Source: Streptomyces broussonetiae
GTDB taxonomy: Bacteria; Actinomycetota; Actinomycetes; Streptomycetales; Streptomycetaceae
Assembly (NCBI RefSeq): GCF_009796285.1
Contig: NZ_CP047020.1
Location: 4,340,001 to 4,404,000, forward strand
Length of the DNA: 64,000 nt
Direction of reading: 5' to 3'
Part shown: piece by piece, positions 34,309 to 43,463 of the stretch
Position numbering within the stretch: the stretch's first letter is position 1
Layout: the number at the start of each line of letters is the position of its first letter
Program-made: the position numbers and the translations under genes
Notes under the pieces: model-generated
The model's database searches: none
What the model was told of the DNA's origin: nothing
The model's input: only the letters and a program-made list of their open reading frames with translations

Positions 34309-35082
34309 TCAGTGGGCGACGGCGCGCGCCATGGATCCGCGGTGCGGCTGCATCGGAACCCCGCGTGCGGGTTCCGCAGCGGTCCTGGCGCCGGCCGCAC
34401 CCTGCCGCCCGGTGGCGGTGGCCGAGGCGGTTGCGGTGGGGCCACGGCGCGGCTGCGCGGCCGCACCGTTCTGCACGTCCATCACGGCGTGCGCGACGAC
34501 CCCGCCCATCGGATCGTGCCGGATCAGGTCCCGCAGCCGGGAGCGGGACGAGCGTCCCTCGTTGCCCGGATACAGGTGCTTGCCGAGTCCGACGGCGTGC
34601 GCCAGGGCGGCGAGCGCCGCGGTCCGCGGGTCCGGCGGTACGCCGGTGCGGATCGCGGAATCCAGCCGGGACCGGATCTCCCGGCTGATGGCGGTGTCCG
34701 TCGCCTGGTAACGCGTCGTCGGCAGTACCCCGCACATCTGACCCGGTACGGCGGCGACCATGCCGCACCGCTCCAGATGCGAGAGATACGTCTGACGGAG
34801 CCCCAGCCGGGGCCCGCCGATCCAATGGACGGCACGCACCGGAGCGCCGCGCCTTCGCAGCAACTCCAACGCGCAGTCCAGAGTCGGATCTCCTGTCGGC
34901 CGTGGCACCACCACGGCGATACGATCCCCGTCTGGGGCTATCCGTCCGGCCAGCGCCAGCTCCACTAGCTGTGCTCCGGCCAGACCGAGGTCGAGCGACT
35001 GCGGCTGCGCAGTGGTACCCGTGGTCGGGTCCAGTGCGAGCAGCAGAAGCTCCTCCGGAATTGTTCTGCGGCTCCTGCCCAT
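34309..35082 (-). CDS. GPP34 (GOLPH3/Vps74-like) protein
   Basis: A 257-residue protein matching the helical GPP34 fold. It has PEELLLLALDPTTG at the N-terminus, LGLAGAQLVELALAGRIAP, a stretch matching the family's strand-helix core (PTLDCALELL), and RSRLDSAIRTGVPPDPRTAALAALAHAVGL. In eukaryotes the family binds phosphoinositides; bacterial members are abundant in Streptomyces and their role is not settled. The last ~60 residues are low-complexity and basic. ATG 35082 is preceded by GGGGAGG. Confidence 0.88.
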   Translation of the reverse strand: MGRSRRTIPEELLLLALDPTTGTTAQPQSLDLGLAGAQLVELALAGRIAPDGDRIAVVVPRPTGDPTLDCALELLRRRGAPVRAVHWIGGPRLGLRQTYLSHLERCGMVAAVPGQMCGVLPTTRYQATDTAISREIRSRLDSAIRTGVPPDPRTAALAALAHAVGLGKHLYPGNEGRSSRSRLRDLIRHDPMGGVVAHAVMDVQNGAAAQPRRGPTATASATATGRQGAAGARTAAEPARGVPMQPHRGSMARAVAH

Positions 35083-35226
35083 CCATGCCTCCCCGCGTGG
35101 ATGAATGACAGGGTGACCCCTCTCACATTGGTCTGTCGAGGGTGCGTGACCGGTTCGTGAGGGAACCGGTAGGTATGTCGTTCTCGTCTACCGCAGGGGC
35201 CAAGCCCTCACACAGGACACTGGTAC

Positions 35227-37851
35227 ATGGTTCGGACACGGCGCGCCGACGGGCGTGCGGCGCATGAGGAGGCATCGGTGGCGGGCGAGTCCCCCGACAG
35301 GTCGAAGCAGCGCGAGTCGTCGGCGAAGGCGACGTCGGGGAGCGGGGATTCGGTTCCCGAAGACCACGATCCGCGCCTCGCGGTCTCCCGGGAAAAGGAT
35401 TCCTCGGATTCCCAGGGCGGCGGCGTGGACACGGCGACGAAGATCCTGACGGTACGGGACGTCGCGAAGACCGACGAGACGACCGGCGCGAAGACCGGGA
35501 AGACCGGGAGGACCGGGAAGAGCGACGCGGACGCGGCCGGTGCGAAGCGGGAGTCCGCCGACGCCGGGGACGAGGAAACCCCTGCGGAGGACGCGGCCCT
35601 GCGGGAGGCCGTCTCGGCCTGGGTGCGGCCGACGCCCGCGAAGACCGCCGCCGAGTCCGTTGCGAGCGCGAACGACGCCGACAGCGCGGACGGGGCCGCC
35701 GAGGCCGACGTGGCGGCTGCGGACGCCCCGCGCGACGATGCGGAGGTGAAGGCCGACGGTGACGACGAAGCCGACGTTGACGGTGCCGCGGAGCCGGAGT
35801 CGGCATCGGAGCCGGAGGCGGAGTCGGAGCCGGAGTCGGACAGCGAGATAGCGGCGGACGCGGACGCGGAGGCTGCCGGGGAGGCCGACGCCGAGACGGA
35901 AGCCGAACTGGCCGACGCCGAGGCCGATGCCCTCGCCGACACCGAGGCGGACGCCGACACCGGGCAGGCCGACGCAGAGCCCGAGGGTTCCGAGGCTGAA
36001 GCCGAGGACGGCGACGGCGAAGACGTGGCCGAGGCGGCGGCGGACGCCGACGAGCGGGAGTCCGCCGACGGCGGGGACGACCCGCAGGGGCCTCCCGCAG
36101 CCGACGGCGAGAGCCTCACGGACGGCACGGACGGCACGGACGGCACGGATGGGCACGCGAAGGCCGAAGGCGAAGCTGAGGCTGAGGCTGAGGCTGAGGC
36201 TGAGGCTGAGGACAAGAGCGGAGCCGAGGCGGAGGACGCCCCCGCCGACGCACCCAAGGCCGAGGCGGAGGACAAGGGCGGAGCCGAGGCCGTCGATCAG
36301 CCGACCGCTGTCTTCAAGGCCGTACGGCAGCCGCAGGTCGATCAGCCGACGACCATGCTCAAACTGGGCGGCGCCCCCAAGTCCCCCAAGTCCCCCAAGA
36401 CCGACCAGGAGTCCCCCAAGCCCGACCAGGCCGGCAAGACCGACCAGGCCGACCCCGAGCGCACCAGCAAGTTCGTCGCGCTCAAGCCCGACCTCAGGGA
36501 CCCCAAGTCGGACGTCACCGCCGCCGTCCCCCAGGTCGGCCCGGAGCGCACCACCCAGCAGCCGCTTCCGCCCAAGCCCCCGCTGGACCTGCTCGCGGAG
36601 CTGACGAACACCCCGCCGCCCCCGGAGACGCCGGTCCGCACGATCGTGCGGCGGGTCAAGATCTGGACCCCGCTGGTCGTGTTGCTGGCGATCGTCTTCG
36701 TCGTCGTACAGGCGCTGCGCCCGCTGCCGTCCCCCGCCCTCTCGCTCACCGCCAAGGACAGCTACACCTTCGACGGCGGCGCGGTGAACCTGCCCTGGCC
36801 GGGCGAGGGCCAGGGCTGGATGGACGGCGACGGCATCGGCACGATGGGCAGCTTCGGCAAGCAGACGCCGGTGGCCATCGGCTCGGTCGCCAAGACCATG
36901 ACCTCGTACATCATCCTCCGGGACCATCCGCTCAAGCCGGGGCAGGAAGGCCCGAGGATAAAGATCGACTCCACGGCGGAGAAGGAGGGCGGCTTCGACA
37001 AGAGCGGCGACGAGTCCACCCTCAACACCGTCAAGGCCGGCCAGTACCTCACCGAGAAGCAGGCCCTGTCGGCCGTCATGATCCCCTCCGCGAACAACAT
37101 CGCCCGGTTGCTGGCGCGCTGGGACGCGGGTTCGGAGGCGGCGTTCGTCAAGAAGATGAACGCGACCGCCAAGGAGCTGGGGATGACGAACACGACGTAC
37201 ACCGACCCCTCGGGCCTGACGGCGTCCACCGTCTCCACGGCCGAGGACCAGGTCAAGCTCGGCCGCGCGGTCGTCAAGGTCCCCGCCCTGGTCGCCATCA
37301 CCAGCGCGGCCAGCTGGACGGACCCCTCCGGCCGCAACTGGTCCAACGTCAACGAGCTGCCGTACCTCATCGGCGCGATCGGCATCAAGACCGGCAGCAC
37401 CACCGCGGCCGGCGGCAATCTGCTCTTCGCCGCCCGCAAGACGGTCGGCGGGCAGACGGTGACGATCGTCGGCGCGATCCTCGGCCAGCACAAGCCGTCG
37501 ATCATCGAGACGGTCAACGCGGTCAGCAAGACCGCGCTGCTCGCCGCCCAGAACGCGCTGACCTCGGCGAAGATCCTCACGAAGGGCGACGTCGTCGGGT
37601 ATGTGGACGACCAGCTCGGCGGTCGCACCCCGGTCGTGGTCACCAAGGACGTCACCGCGGTCGGCTGGTCCGGTCTGAAGGTGAAGCTGTCCTTCGCCTC
37701 CGACCCCGTCCCGCACACCGCGAAGGCCGGCACCCTCGTCGGCACGCTCACCGTGGGTGACGGATCGGCCGGAGCGGTGAAGGTCCCGGTCGCCCTGCAG
37801 AAGGATCTGGCCGAGCCCGGTTTCGGCGCCAGGCTGACCCGCGTCGGCTGA
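35227..37851 (+). CDS. D-alanyl-D-alanine carboxypeptidase (S11/PBP5 type) with long acidic N-terminal domain
   Basis: This 874-residue protein has three parts. Residues 1-~475 are low-complexity and very acidic (Asp/Glu/Ala repeats, then Pro/Lys/Asp blocks) and should be cytoplasmic. One membrane helix (~479-498, TPLVVLLAIVFVVVQAL) follows. An extracytoplasmic serine peptidase domain carries SVAK (~553-556), SANN (~621-624) and KTGS (~721-724), the three catalytic motifs of penicillin-binding D,D-carboxypeptidases, which trim peptidoglycan pentapeptides. The acidic domain is encoded by short repeats (GAGGCT and GACGGCACG units). A weak ribosome binding site (AGGA) precedes ATG 35227; a GTG at 35278 is an alternative. 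Confidence 0.9.
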   Translation: MVRTRRADGRAAHEEASVAGESPDRSKQRESSAKATSGSGDSVPEDHDPRLAVSREKDSSDSQGGGVDTATKILTVRDVAKTDETTGAKTGKTGRTGKSDADAAGAKRESADAGDEETPAEDAALREAVSAWVRPTPAKTAAESVASANDADSADGAAEADVAAADAPRDDAEVKADGDDEADVDGAAEPESASEPEAESEPESDSEIAADADAEAAGEADAETEAELADAEADALADTEADADTGQADAEPEGSEAEAEDGDGEDVAEAAADADERESADGGDDPQGPPAADGESLTDGTDGTDGTDGHAKAEGEAEAEAEAEAEAEDKSGAEAEDAPADAPKAEAEDKGGAEAVDQPTAVFKAVRQPQVDQPTTMLKLGGAPKSPKSPKTDQESPKPDQAGKTDQADPERTSKFVALKPDLRDPKSDVTAAVPQVGPERTTQQPLPPKPPLDLLAELTNTPPPPETPVRTIVRRVKIWTPLVVLLAIVFVVVQALRPLPSPALSLTAKDSYTFDGGAVNLPWPGEGQGWMDGDGIGTMGSFGKQTPVAIGSVAKTMTSYIILRDHPLKPGQEGPRIKIDSTAEKEGGFDKSGDESTLNTVKAGQYLTEKQALSAVMIPSANNIARLLARWDAGSEAAFVKKMNATAKELGMTNTTYTDPSGLTASTVSTAEDQVKLGRAVVKVPALVAITSAASWTDPSGRNWSNVNELPYLIGAIGIKTGSTTAAGGNLLFAARKTVGGQTVTIVGAILGQHKPSIIETVNAVSKTALLAAQNALTSAKILTKGDVVGYVDDQLGGRTPVVVTKDVTAVGWSGLKVKLSFASDPVPHTAKAGTLVGTLTVGDGSAGAVKVPVALQKDLAEPGFGARLTRVG
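36115..36212 (+). repeat. In-gene microsatellites encoding Asp-Gly-Thr and Ala-Glu runs
   Basis: Within the carboxypeptidase gene a 9-bp unit GACGGCACG is repeated (about 36120-36150) and a 6-bp GAGGCT unit is repeated at least six times (about 36172-36210). Both preserve frame and encode DGT and EA repeats. Copy number is likely to vary between strains. Confidence 0.8.
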
Positions 37852-37860
37852 CCCACCACC

Positions 37861-37883
37861 GCGGCCCCACGCCTGTGGGCCGC
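37861..37883 (+). terminator. Intrinsic terminator after the carboxypeptidase gene
   Basis: GCGGCCCCAC pairs with GTGGGCCGC across a 4-base loop, with a single bulged C, 10 bases after the stop codon. Confidence 0.7.
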
Positions 37884-38072
37884 CTCGCACCCCGCCCGCG
37901 CACCCCGTCGACGGAGCCCCGCCCGGGAGCCCCGCGGCGGGGTGCGTGCTAGCGTCACGAATCGGGGCAGGTCGCCGGTCACGGGACATGGCGGCGAACT
38001 GGACGAGAAGCGGCCGGGAACACCGAGGGACACGGCCGGGAACAGAAGACGGGACACGGGGAGTGCCTTCAG

Positions 38073-39947
38073 GTGGCCACAGCGGAGCCGACACGCGCCG
38101 ACGACGCCGATCCGGGCCCGGGAACCGCCCCGGAAGCCGGGCCGGGGTCCGGCCCGCGAATACGCCCGTCCACGACCGGCAGCGGCAGCGGTCGTAACGG
38201 CAGGCTCGCGCGGCTCCTCATCGCCGCCGAACCCCTGCGCCGGCGCATGCTCCGGCACCCCGTGCTGTCGATCACGGCGCTCGCCGGCGTCCTGCACATC
38301 ATCTGGTTCTTCACGTTCGCGAACAGCGGCGGCGATCTCGCGGCGCAGGACGCCTGGGCGGAGTTCGTCGGCCGGCACCCGGACTCGGCGTACAACCTCG
38401 CCTGGTACGGCGGCATGCACCCGGTGTCCTACAGCGTCGTCTCGCCGTATCTGATGGCCGTCCTCGGCGTCCGTACGACGATGATGATCGCCGGGACCGT
38501 CTCCGCGGGACTGCTGACGCTGGTCCTGATCCGCAGCCGGGCGGTGAAGAACCCGCTGTGGGCCTCGCTCGCCGGGGTCCTCGCGTTCATCGCCAACGCG
38601 GTGTCCGGGCGGGTGACCTTCGGGCTCGGCACGATGTTCGCGCTCGGTGCGGTCGCGGCCGTGTTCTGCTGGCCGTACCGGTGGCGGCACAGACGCTGGG
38701 CGAAGGCGACGGTGGCCGCGTCGATGGCAGGGCTGTCCACCATGGCCTCGCCGGTCTCGGGGCTGTTCGTGGGCCTGGTCGCGGCCGCACTGTTCCTGCA
38801 GAAGCGGCGGCCGGGCACCTGGTCGCTGGGCATCGCCCCGACGGTGGTGGTCGCCGCCTCGTACTTCCTCTTCCCGTTCTCCGGCACCCAGCCGATGACG
38901 TTCGGCTCGGTGGTCATGCCGCTGCTGTACGGCCTGCTGTGCCTGTTCCTGGTGCCCAAGCAGTGGGTGACCGTCCGGCTGACCGCGGCCGTCTACAGCG
39001 TCGGCGTGGTGCTGGTGTGGCTGATCAGCTCGCAGATCGGGTCGAACATCTCTCGGCTGCCGATGCTGTTCGCGGGCGCGACACTGGTCGCGGCACTGCC
39101 GTTCACGGTGCCCAGGTCGCGCAAGTGGTACCTGACCGTGCTGGCGTTCCTGGGCTTCGTGGGCTGGATCGGCTACAAGTCGGTCGACGACATCATCCAC
39201 ACCACCCCGGCCGCGTCCTGGGCGCGGGAGCTGGCGCCGCTGGTCAACCAGCTCCAGAAGGTCGGCGCCGAGAAGGGCCGGGTCGAGGTCGTCCCGGCCC
39301 GTTCGCACCGCGAGGCCTCCGCGCTCGCGCCGTACGTCAACCTGGCACGCGGCTGGAACCGGCAGGCCGACATGGAGCGCAATCCGCTCTTCTACGACGA
39401 CACGCTCAACTCGGCGAACTACCACGAGTGGCTCCAGCGATGGGCCGTGCACTTCGTGGTGCTGCCCAAGGACAACCCGGACGGGGACGGCGGTGAGCGG
39501 GAGCGGACGCTGCTGCAGCGCGGGATGCCGTATCTGACGCAGATCTGGGGCGACGCCAACTGGCAGCTGTTCAAGGTGACCGACTCGACGCCGCTCGCCG
39601 AGCCGAACGCGGTGGTGGACCGCGCCGATCAGGGCGAGATGACGCTCGAGGTGCACAAGGCCGGGCGGATCCTGATCCGGATCCCGTACTCGCCGTGGCT
39701 GAGCATCGTCGACGAGCACGGCAAGAGCGTGAAGCCGCCGCAGGAGACGGAGGCGTCCAAGCACCGGGCCGACGGCACACCCAAGTCGTACGACAACGTC
39801 AACGGGTGCCTGATGCAGACGCCCCAGGACGAGAACGGCGACAAGTGGACGATGCTGCTGGCACCGAAGGCGGGGACCTACCGGCTGGCGGCGCCGTACC
39901 AGCTGCCCCGGGGCACCCCGTGTCCGGACGAGCTGAGGACTCCCTGA
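38073..39947 (+). CDS. Large polytopic membrane protein, possible GT-C-type glycosyltransferase
   Basis: A 624-residue protein. The first ~50 residues are disordered. About 11 membrane segments run from ~65 to ~365, and a ~250-residue extracytoplasmic C-terminal domain follows. The first large loop contains GGDLAAQDAW and RHPDSAYNLAWYGGMHPVSY; acidic residues in that loop are typical of GT-C enzymes that use polyprenyl-linked sugars, but the motif is not decisive. Such proteins are often annotated loosely as MFS. The GTG at 38073 has GGGGAG 9 bases upstream. A cell-wall-polymer role fits the neighbouring carboxypeptidase. Confidence 0.75.
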   Translation: MATAEPTRADDADPGPGTAPEAGPGSGPRIRPSTTGSGSGRNGRLARLLIAAEPLRRRMLRHPVLSITALAGVLHIIWFFTFANSGGDLAAQDAWAEFVGRHPDSAYNLAWYGGMHPVSYSVVSPYLMAVLGVRTTMMIAGTVSAGLLTLVLIRSRAVKNPLWASLAGVLAFIANAVSGRVTFGLGTMFALGAVAAVFCWPYRWRHRRWAKATVAASMAGLSTMASPVSGLFVGLVAAALFLQKRRPGTWSLGIAPTVVVAASYFLFPFSGTQPMTFGSVVMPLLYGLLCLFLVPKQWVTVRLTAAVYSVGVVLVWLISSQIGSNISRLPMLFAGATLVAALPFTVPRSRKWYLTVLAFLGFVGWIGYKSVDDIIHTTPAASWARELAPLVNQLQKVGAEKGRVEVVPARSHREASALAPYVNLARGWNRQADMERNPLFYDDTLNSANYHEWLQRWAVHFVVLPKDNPDGDGGERERTLLQRGMPYLTQIWGDANWQLFKVTDSTPLAEPNAVVDRADQGEMTLEVHKAGRILIRIPYSPWLSIVDEHGKSVKPPQETEASKHRADGTPKSYDNVNGCLMQTPQDENGDKWTMLLAPKAGTYRLAAPYQLPRGTPCPDELRTP

Positions 39948-39950
39948 GGT

Positions 39951-40790
39951 TCAGCGCAGCCGGTCGACGTACCGGTCCGTCCCCGGCACCGTCGGGACGA
40001 ACGGGGCCAGCAGTTCCAGGCGGCCCAGACCGGAGGCGGCGATGGCGGTGTCCCGGCCGGTGAAGCGGGCCTGCCAGCAGTCCCGCGGGTCGTTCTCCAG
40101 GAACCACAGCAGGGTCAGCCGGGTGTCCGTTCCCTCGACCTGCTTGACGTAGGTCATGCGGTCGCCGGGCAGGGGCGTGGGCCGGAAGACGGTGACCATG
40201 GCCGCCTCGGAGCCGGCGAGGCGGCGGGGCAGGTCGCGGGTGCGCAGCCAGTGCAGGAGCTGCGTGCGCTGCTCCGCCGACTCCGCGTCGATGACCTCCA
40301 GGACCAGGCCGGCGTACGGATGGTCGAGGGCGTGGAAGTCGCGCGGGCCGGCCGCGCCGTCGCGGTAGACCGTCGTCTCGTGGTCCTGGAAGGCCGTGAA
40401 GACGTGGGTGCGGGCGTGGTGGACGCGGGCGTCGCGGTTGAGGCGCTTGTTGATGGCGACGGTCCACTTCATGTGGTCGTCGTAGCGGCCGGCGGTGATC
40501 CAGTAGGTGGAGAGGTAGCAGCCGGCGGTGACGGGCTGGGCGATGGCGGACTTTTCCGGGTACCGCAGGAGTTGCAGGTCCCTCGTCGCCACCCAGCGGC
40601 GGCCCGCGTACATCCAGGGCATGGCCATCGCGCCGGCGTAGTAGTGGTCGTCCTCGTACCAGCGGTTGTAGGCGTACTCGTGGCCGGGGTGCGGCTCGAC
40701 CATGGTGATCAGGGCGTGGCCGGGACGGACGCCGTAGGGGCCGACGGAGGCCAGTTCGGCGTACTCCTCGCTGCGGGTCTCCTCGCTCAT
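39951..40790 (-). CDS. Dimeric alpha/beta-barrel-like (EthD-type) protein
   Basis: A 279-residue protein that appears to contain two ferredoxin-like halves: HALITMVEPHPGHEYAYNRWYEDDH near residue 27 and a second around FRPTPLPGDRMTYVKQVEG (~210). NRWYxxDH patterns are typical of EthD-like and related dimeric barrels in catabolic pathways. ATG 40790 has GGGGAA about 6 bases upstream. It diverges from an SDR gene across a short intergenic region with a perfect dyad, so the two are probably co-regulated. Enzyme function is unknown. Confidence 0.65.
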   Translation of the reverse strand: MSEETRSEEYAELASVGPYGVRPGHALITMVEPHPGHEYAYNRWYEDDHYYAGAMAMPWMYAGRRWVATRDLQLLRYPEKSAIAQPVTAGCYLSTYWITAGRYDDHMKWTVAINKRLNRDARVHHARTHVFTAFQDHETTVYRDGAAGPRDFHALDHPYAGLVLEVIDAESAEQRTQLLHWLRTRDLPRRLAGSEAAMVTVFRPTPLPGDRMTYVKQVEGTDTRLTLLWFLENDPRDCWQARFTGRDTAIAASGLGRLELLAPFVPTVPGTDRYVDRLR

Positions 40791-40837
40791 CCGGTTCCCC
40801 TTCCCTCCCCTTCCGTCCTCCTGCGGTCGCCCATACT

Positions 40838-40852
40838 CTGACGCTCCGTCAG
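40838..40852. promoter_or_regulatory. Inverted repeat between divergent genes, TetR-type operator candidate
   Basis: CTGACG-CTC-CGTCAG is a perfect 6-bp inverted repeat with a 3-bp spacer, 29 bp before the SDR start and in the shared promoter region of two divergent genes. TGACGNNNCGTCA-like dyads are common TetR targets, but the cognate regulator is not apparent here. Confidence 0.5.
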
Positions 40853-40880
40853 GTAAAGCGCCATAGCCCGGGAGGTACGG

Positions 40881-41669
40881 ATGTCCCTGCTCACCGGAAA
40901 GACCGTCGTCGTCTCCGGAGTCGGCGCCGGGCTCGGCCACCAGGTCGCCGCGGCCGTCGTACGCGACGGCGGTAACGCCGTCCTGGGCGCCCGCACCGAG
41001 GCGAACCTCGCCAAGAGCGCGGCCGAGATCGACCCCGGCGGCGCGCGCACCGCGCACCGGGCGACCGACATCACCGACGAGGGACAGTGCGAGGCGCTGG
41101 CGGCGCTGGCGCGGGAGCGGTTCGGGGGGATCGACGCGGTGGTGCACGTGGCCGCCTGGGACTCGTACTTCGGCGGGCTCGAGGACGCCGACTTCACCAC
41201 GTGGCAGTCGGTCATCGACGTGAACCTGCTCGGCACGCTGCGGATGACCCGGGCCTGCCTGCCCGCGCTGCGGGAGGGCGGGGGCGGGTCCGTCGTGATC
41301 ATCGGGACGCAGTCGGCCGTCGCCGCGCCCTCGCAGGTGCGGCAGGCGGCGTACGCCGCGTCGAAGGGGGCGCTGACGAGCGCGATGTACTCGCTGGCGC
41401 GGGAACTGGGCCCGTCCCGCATCCGGGTCAACACCGTGCTGCCGGGCTGGATGTGGGGGCCGCCGGTGCAGGCGTACGTCCGTTTCACCGCGCAGACGGA
41501 AGGGGTGCCGGAGGCGGAGGTGCTGGGGCGGCTGACCGAGCGGACGGCCCTGCCGGAACTGGCGACGGACGGGGACGTGGCGGACGCGGCGGTCTTCCTC
41601 GCCTCGGACCGGGCTCGGGCCGTCACGGGGCAGTCGCTGCTGGTCAATGCGGGTGAGCTGATGCGGTGA
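40881..41669 (+). CDS. SDR-family NAD(P)-dependent oxidoreductase
   Basis: A 262-residue classical short-chain dehydrogenase. The cofactor motif is GVGAGLG (13-19). A variant of the NNAG region reads HVAAWDS. The active site has Ser in GTQSAVAAP and YAASK. The substrate is unknown, but the divergent EthD-like gene and the catabolic operon at 59.7-64 kb suggest breakdown of a hydrophobic or cyclic compound. Confidence 0.92.
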   Translation: MSLLTGKTVVVSGVGAGLGHQVAAAVVRDGGNAVLGARTEANLAKSAAEIDPGGARTAHRATDITDEGQCEALAALARERFGGIDAVVHVAAWDSYFGGLEDADFTTWQSVIDVNLLGTLRMTRACLPALREGGGGSVVIIGTQSAVAAPSQVRQAAYAASKGALTSAMYSLARELGPSRIRVNTVLPGWMWGPPVQAYVRFTAQTEGVPEAEVLGRLTERTALPELATDGDVADAAVFLASDRARAVTGQSLLVNAGELMR

Positions 41670-41709
41670 GCAAGGCGCCCGACACCTTGACGACGTTCAC
41701 CTTTACGAT

Positions 41710-41725
41710 GTTCACGTGAGTGAAC
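41710..41725. promoter_or_regulatory. Inverted repeat upstream of the sodium symporter gene
   Basis: GTTCAC-GTGA-GTGAAC is a perfect 6-bp dyad in an AT-rich stretch. A second inverted pair (CAAGTC 41735-41740 with GACTTG 41756-41761) lies between it and the symporter start. GntR-, TetR- or LacI-type binding is possible. Confidence 0.5.
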
Positions 41726-41787
41726 GCGAGTCATCAAGTCGAACAATTTTACTGTGACTTGACCTTACGCTTGCTTGTCGCGTTCAT

Positions 41788-43380
41788 GTGGCCGCACCCA
41801 CGATCGAGCACATGAACAGTCTCGACTGGGCAGTACTCATCGGCTACTTCGGTGTGATGGTCGCGATCGGCGTCTGGTCGCACAAGCGCGTGGACAACGT
41901 CTCCGACTTCTTCACGGCCGGCGGCCGGATGCCCTGGTGGCTGTCCGGCATCTCGCACCACATGTCGGGCTACAGCGCGGTGATGTTCACCGGGTACGCG
42001 GGGATCGCCTACACCTACGGCGTCACCTCCTTCATCACCTGGTCCTTCCCCATCGCGCTGGGCATCGCCATCGGGTCGAAGCTGTTCGCGCCCCGAATCA
42101 ACCGGCTGCGCTCCCGGCTCCATGTGGCCTCCCCGCTGGAGTACCTGAAGAACCGTTACAACCTCTCCACGCAGCAGGCGCTCGCCTGGTCGGGCATGCT
42201 GCTCAAGATCGTGGACGTGGCCGCCAAGTGGGCGGCCATCGCCACCCTGTTGTCGGTGTTCACCGGGGTCACCCTGAACCAGGGCATCCTCATCACCGGC
42301 GCGATCACGGCCGTGTACTGCACGATCGGCGGCCTGTGGGCGGACGCGCTGACCGAACTCGGCCAGTTCGTCATCCAGTTGCTGGCCGGTGTCTCGATGT
42401 TCGTGGCGGTGGTGCTCAAGCTGAACGACAAGCACATCGGGTTCTTCGACGCGTGGAACCAGCCGGCCCTGCACGGCCACGGCAAGGCGCTCGCCGGCCC
42501 CTACGGCACGGTGTTCCTCCTGGCCTTCCTCTTCATCAAGCTCTTCGAGTACAACGGCGGCATGCTCAACCAGGCCCAGCGCTACATGGCGACGGGCAGC
42601 GCGCGCGAGGCCGAGCGAGGGGCCCGGCTGTCGGCGATCCTGTGGCTGGTCTGGCCGGTCGTCCTCTTCTTCCCCATGTGGATGTCGCCGCTCCTGGTGC
42701 ACGCGCAGAAGCCGGACGGCTCCGACTCCTATGGCCTGATGACCGAACAGCTGCTCCCGCACGGCCTGTTGGGTCTGGTCGTCGTCGGCTTCTTCTCCCA
42801 CACGATGGCGATGTGCTCCTCGGACGCCAACGCGATCGCCGCCGTCTTCACCCGGGACGTGGCGCCGGTCCTGTCACGCCGGGCGCGGGCGTGGGGCGAA
42901 CGCTCGGGCCTGGTCGCGGCCCGCGTGACGACGGTCGTCTTCCTCGGCCTGTCCATGACGGTGGCGACGCAGGTCAACTCCCCCACCTTCAAGGACATCA
43001 TCACGGTCGTCATCAAGTGGGTGGCCGGGCTCATGGGTCCGATCGCGATCCCGATGATGCTCGGTCTGCTCCGGCCGCTGCGCCGCTCCGGTCCCACGGC
43101 GGCGCTCGTCAGCTGGGCGGCCGGTCTGCTGGCCTTCTGGCTGGTCAACTACCCCATCAACTGGAACGTCTCCGGCGGCGTACCGCTCCAGTACCAGGTC
43201 TCGGTCCCGCTGGCCGTCTCCCTGGTGCTGTACGTCGTCATCGGCTACGTGAAGCCCGAGGACACCCCCGAACGGGACGCGATCATCGAGAAGGTCAACA
43301 CCGACGGGGGCGCGGCAGCGGCGGTGCCGGTGCCGGCGGGCACCGGGGACGACGTGATCGGGGCACCGGTGACGGACTAG
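41788..43380 (+). CDS. Sodium:solute symporter (SSS family)
   Basis: A 530-residue transporter with about 13 membrane segments. It opens with LDWAVLIGYFGVMVAIGVW and the family element VSDFFTAGGRMPWWL and GISHHMSGYSAVMFTG; TIGGLWADALTELGQF follows in the middle. SSS proteins import sugars, carboxylates, proline or pantothenate with Na+. DNA before the GTG at 41788 lacks a good ribosome binding site; ATG 41812 is an alternative start. The dyads upstream suggest substrate-specific regulation. Confidence 0.92.
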   Translation: MAAPTIEHMNSLDWAVLIGYFGVMVAIGVWSHKRVDNVSDFFTAGGRMPWWLSGISHHMSGYSAVMFTGYAGIAYTYGVTSFITWSFPIALGIAIGSKLFAPRINRLRSRLHVASPLEYLKNRYNLSTQQALAWSGMLLKIVDVAAKWAAIATLLSVFTGVTLNQGILITGAITAVYCTIGGLWADALTELGQFVIQLLAGVSMFVAVVLKLNDKHIGFFDAWNQPALHGHGKALAGPYGTVFLLAFLFIKLFEYNGGMLNQAQRYMATGSAREAERGARLSAILWLVWPVVLFFPMWMSPLLVHAQKPDGSDSYGLMTEQLLPHGLLGLVVVGFFSHTMAMCSSDANAIAAVFTRDVAPVLSRRARAWGERSGLVAARVTTVVFLGLSMTVATQVNSPTFKDIITVVIKWVAGLMGPIAIPMMLGLLRPLRRSGPTAALVSWAAGLLAFWLVNYPINWNVSGGVPLQYQVSVPLAVSLVLYVVIGYVKPEDTPERDAIIEKVNTDGGAAAAVPVPAGTGDDVIGAPVTD

Positions 43381-43463
43381 GCCCGTGCGGCCGTGCGGCC
43401 CGGGAGTCATCACGGCCGCGGCGGTCGGGGCGAGCGGCCGGGCGGCGGCGAGCGGGAGTGCCC

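Noticed and set aside
35188..38094. 968-codon minus-strand open frame opposite the carboxypeptidase
   Set aside because: Antisense of the repetitive acidic region; LSLSLSLSL-type text is the complement of the GAGGCT repeat.
36762..39764. 1000-codon minus-strand open frame opposite the polytopic membrane protein gene
   Set aside because: Arg/His/Gly-rich antisense shadow without ribosome binding site or family resemblance.
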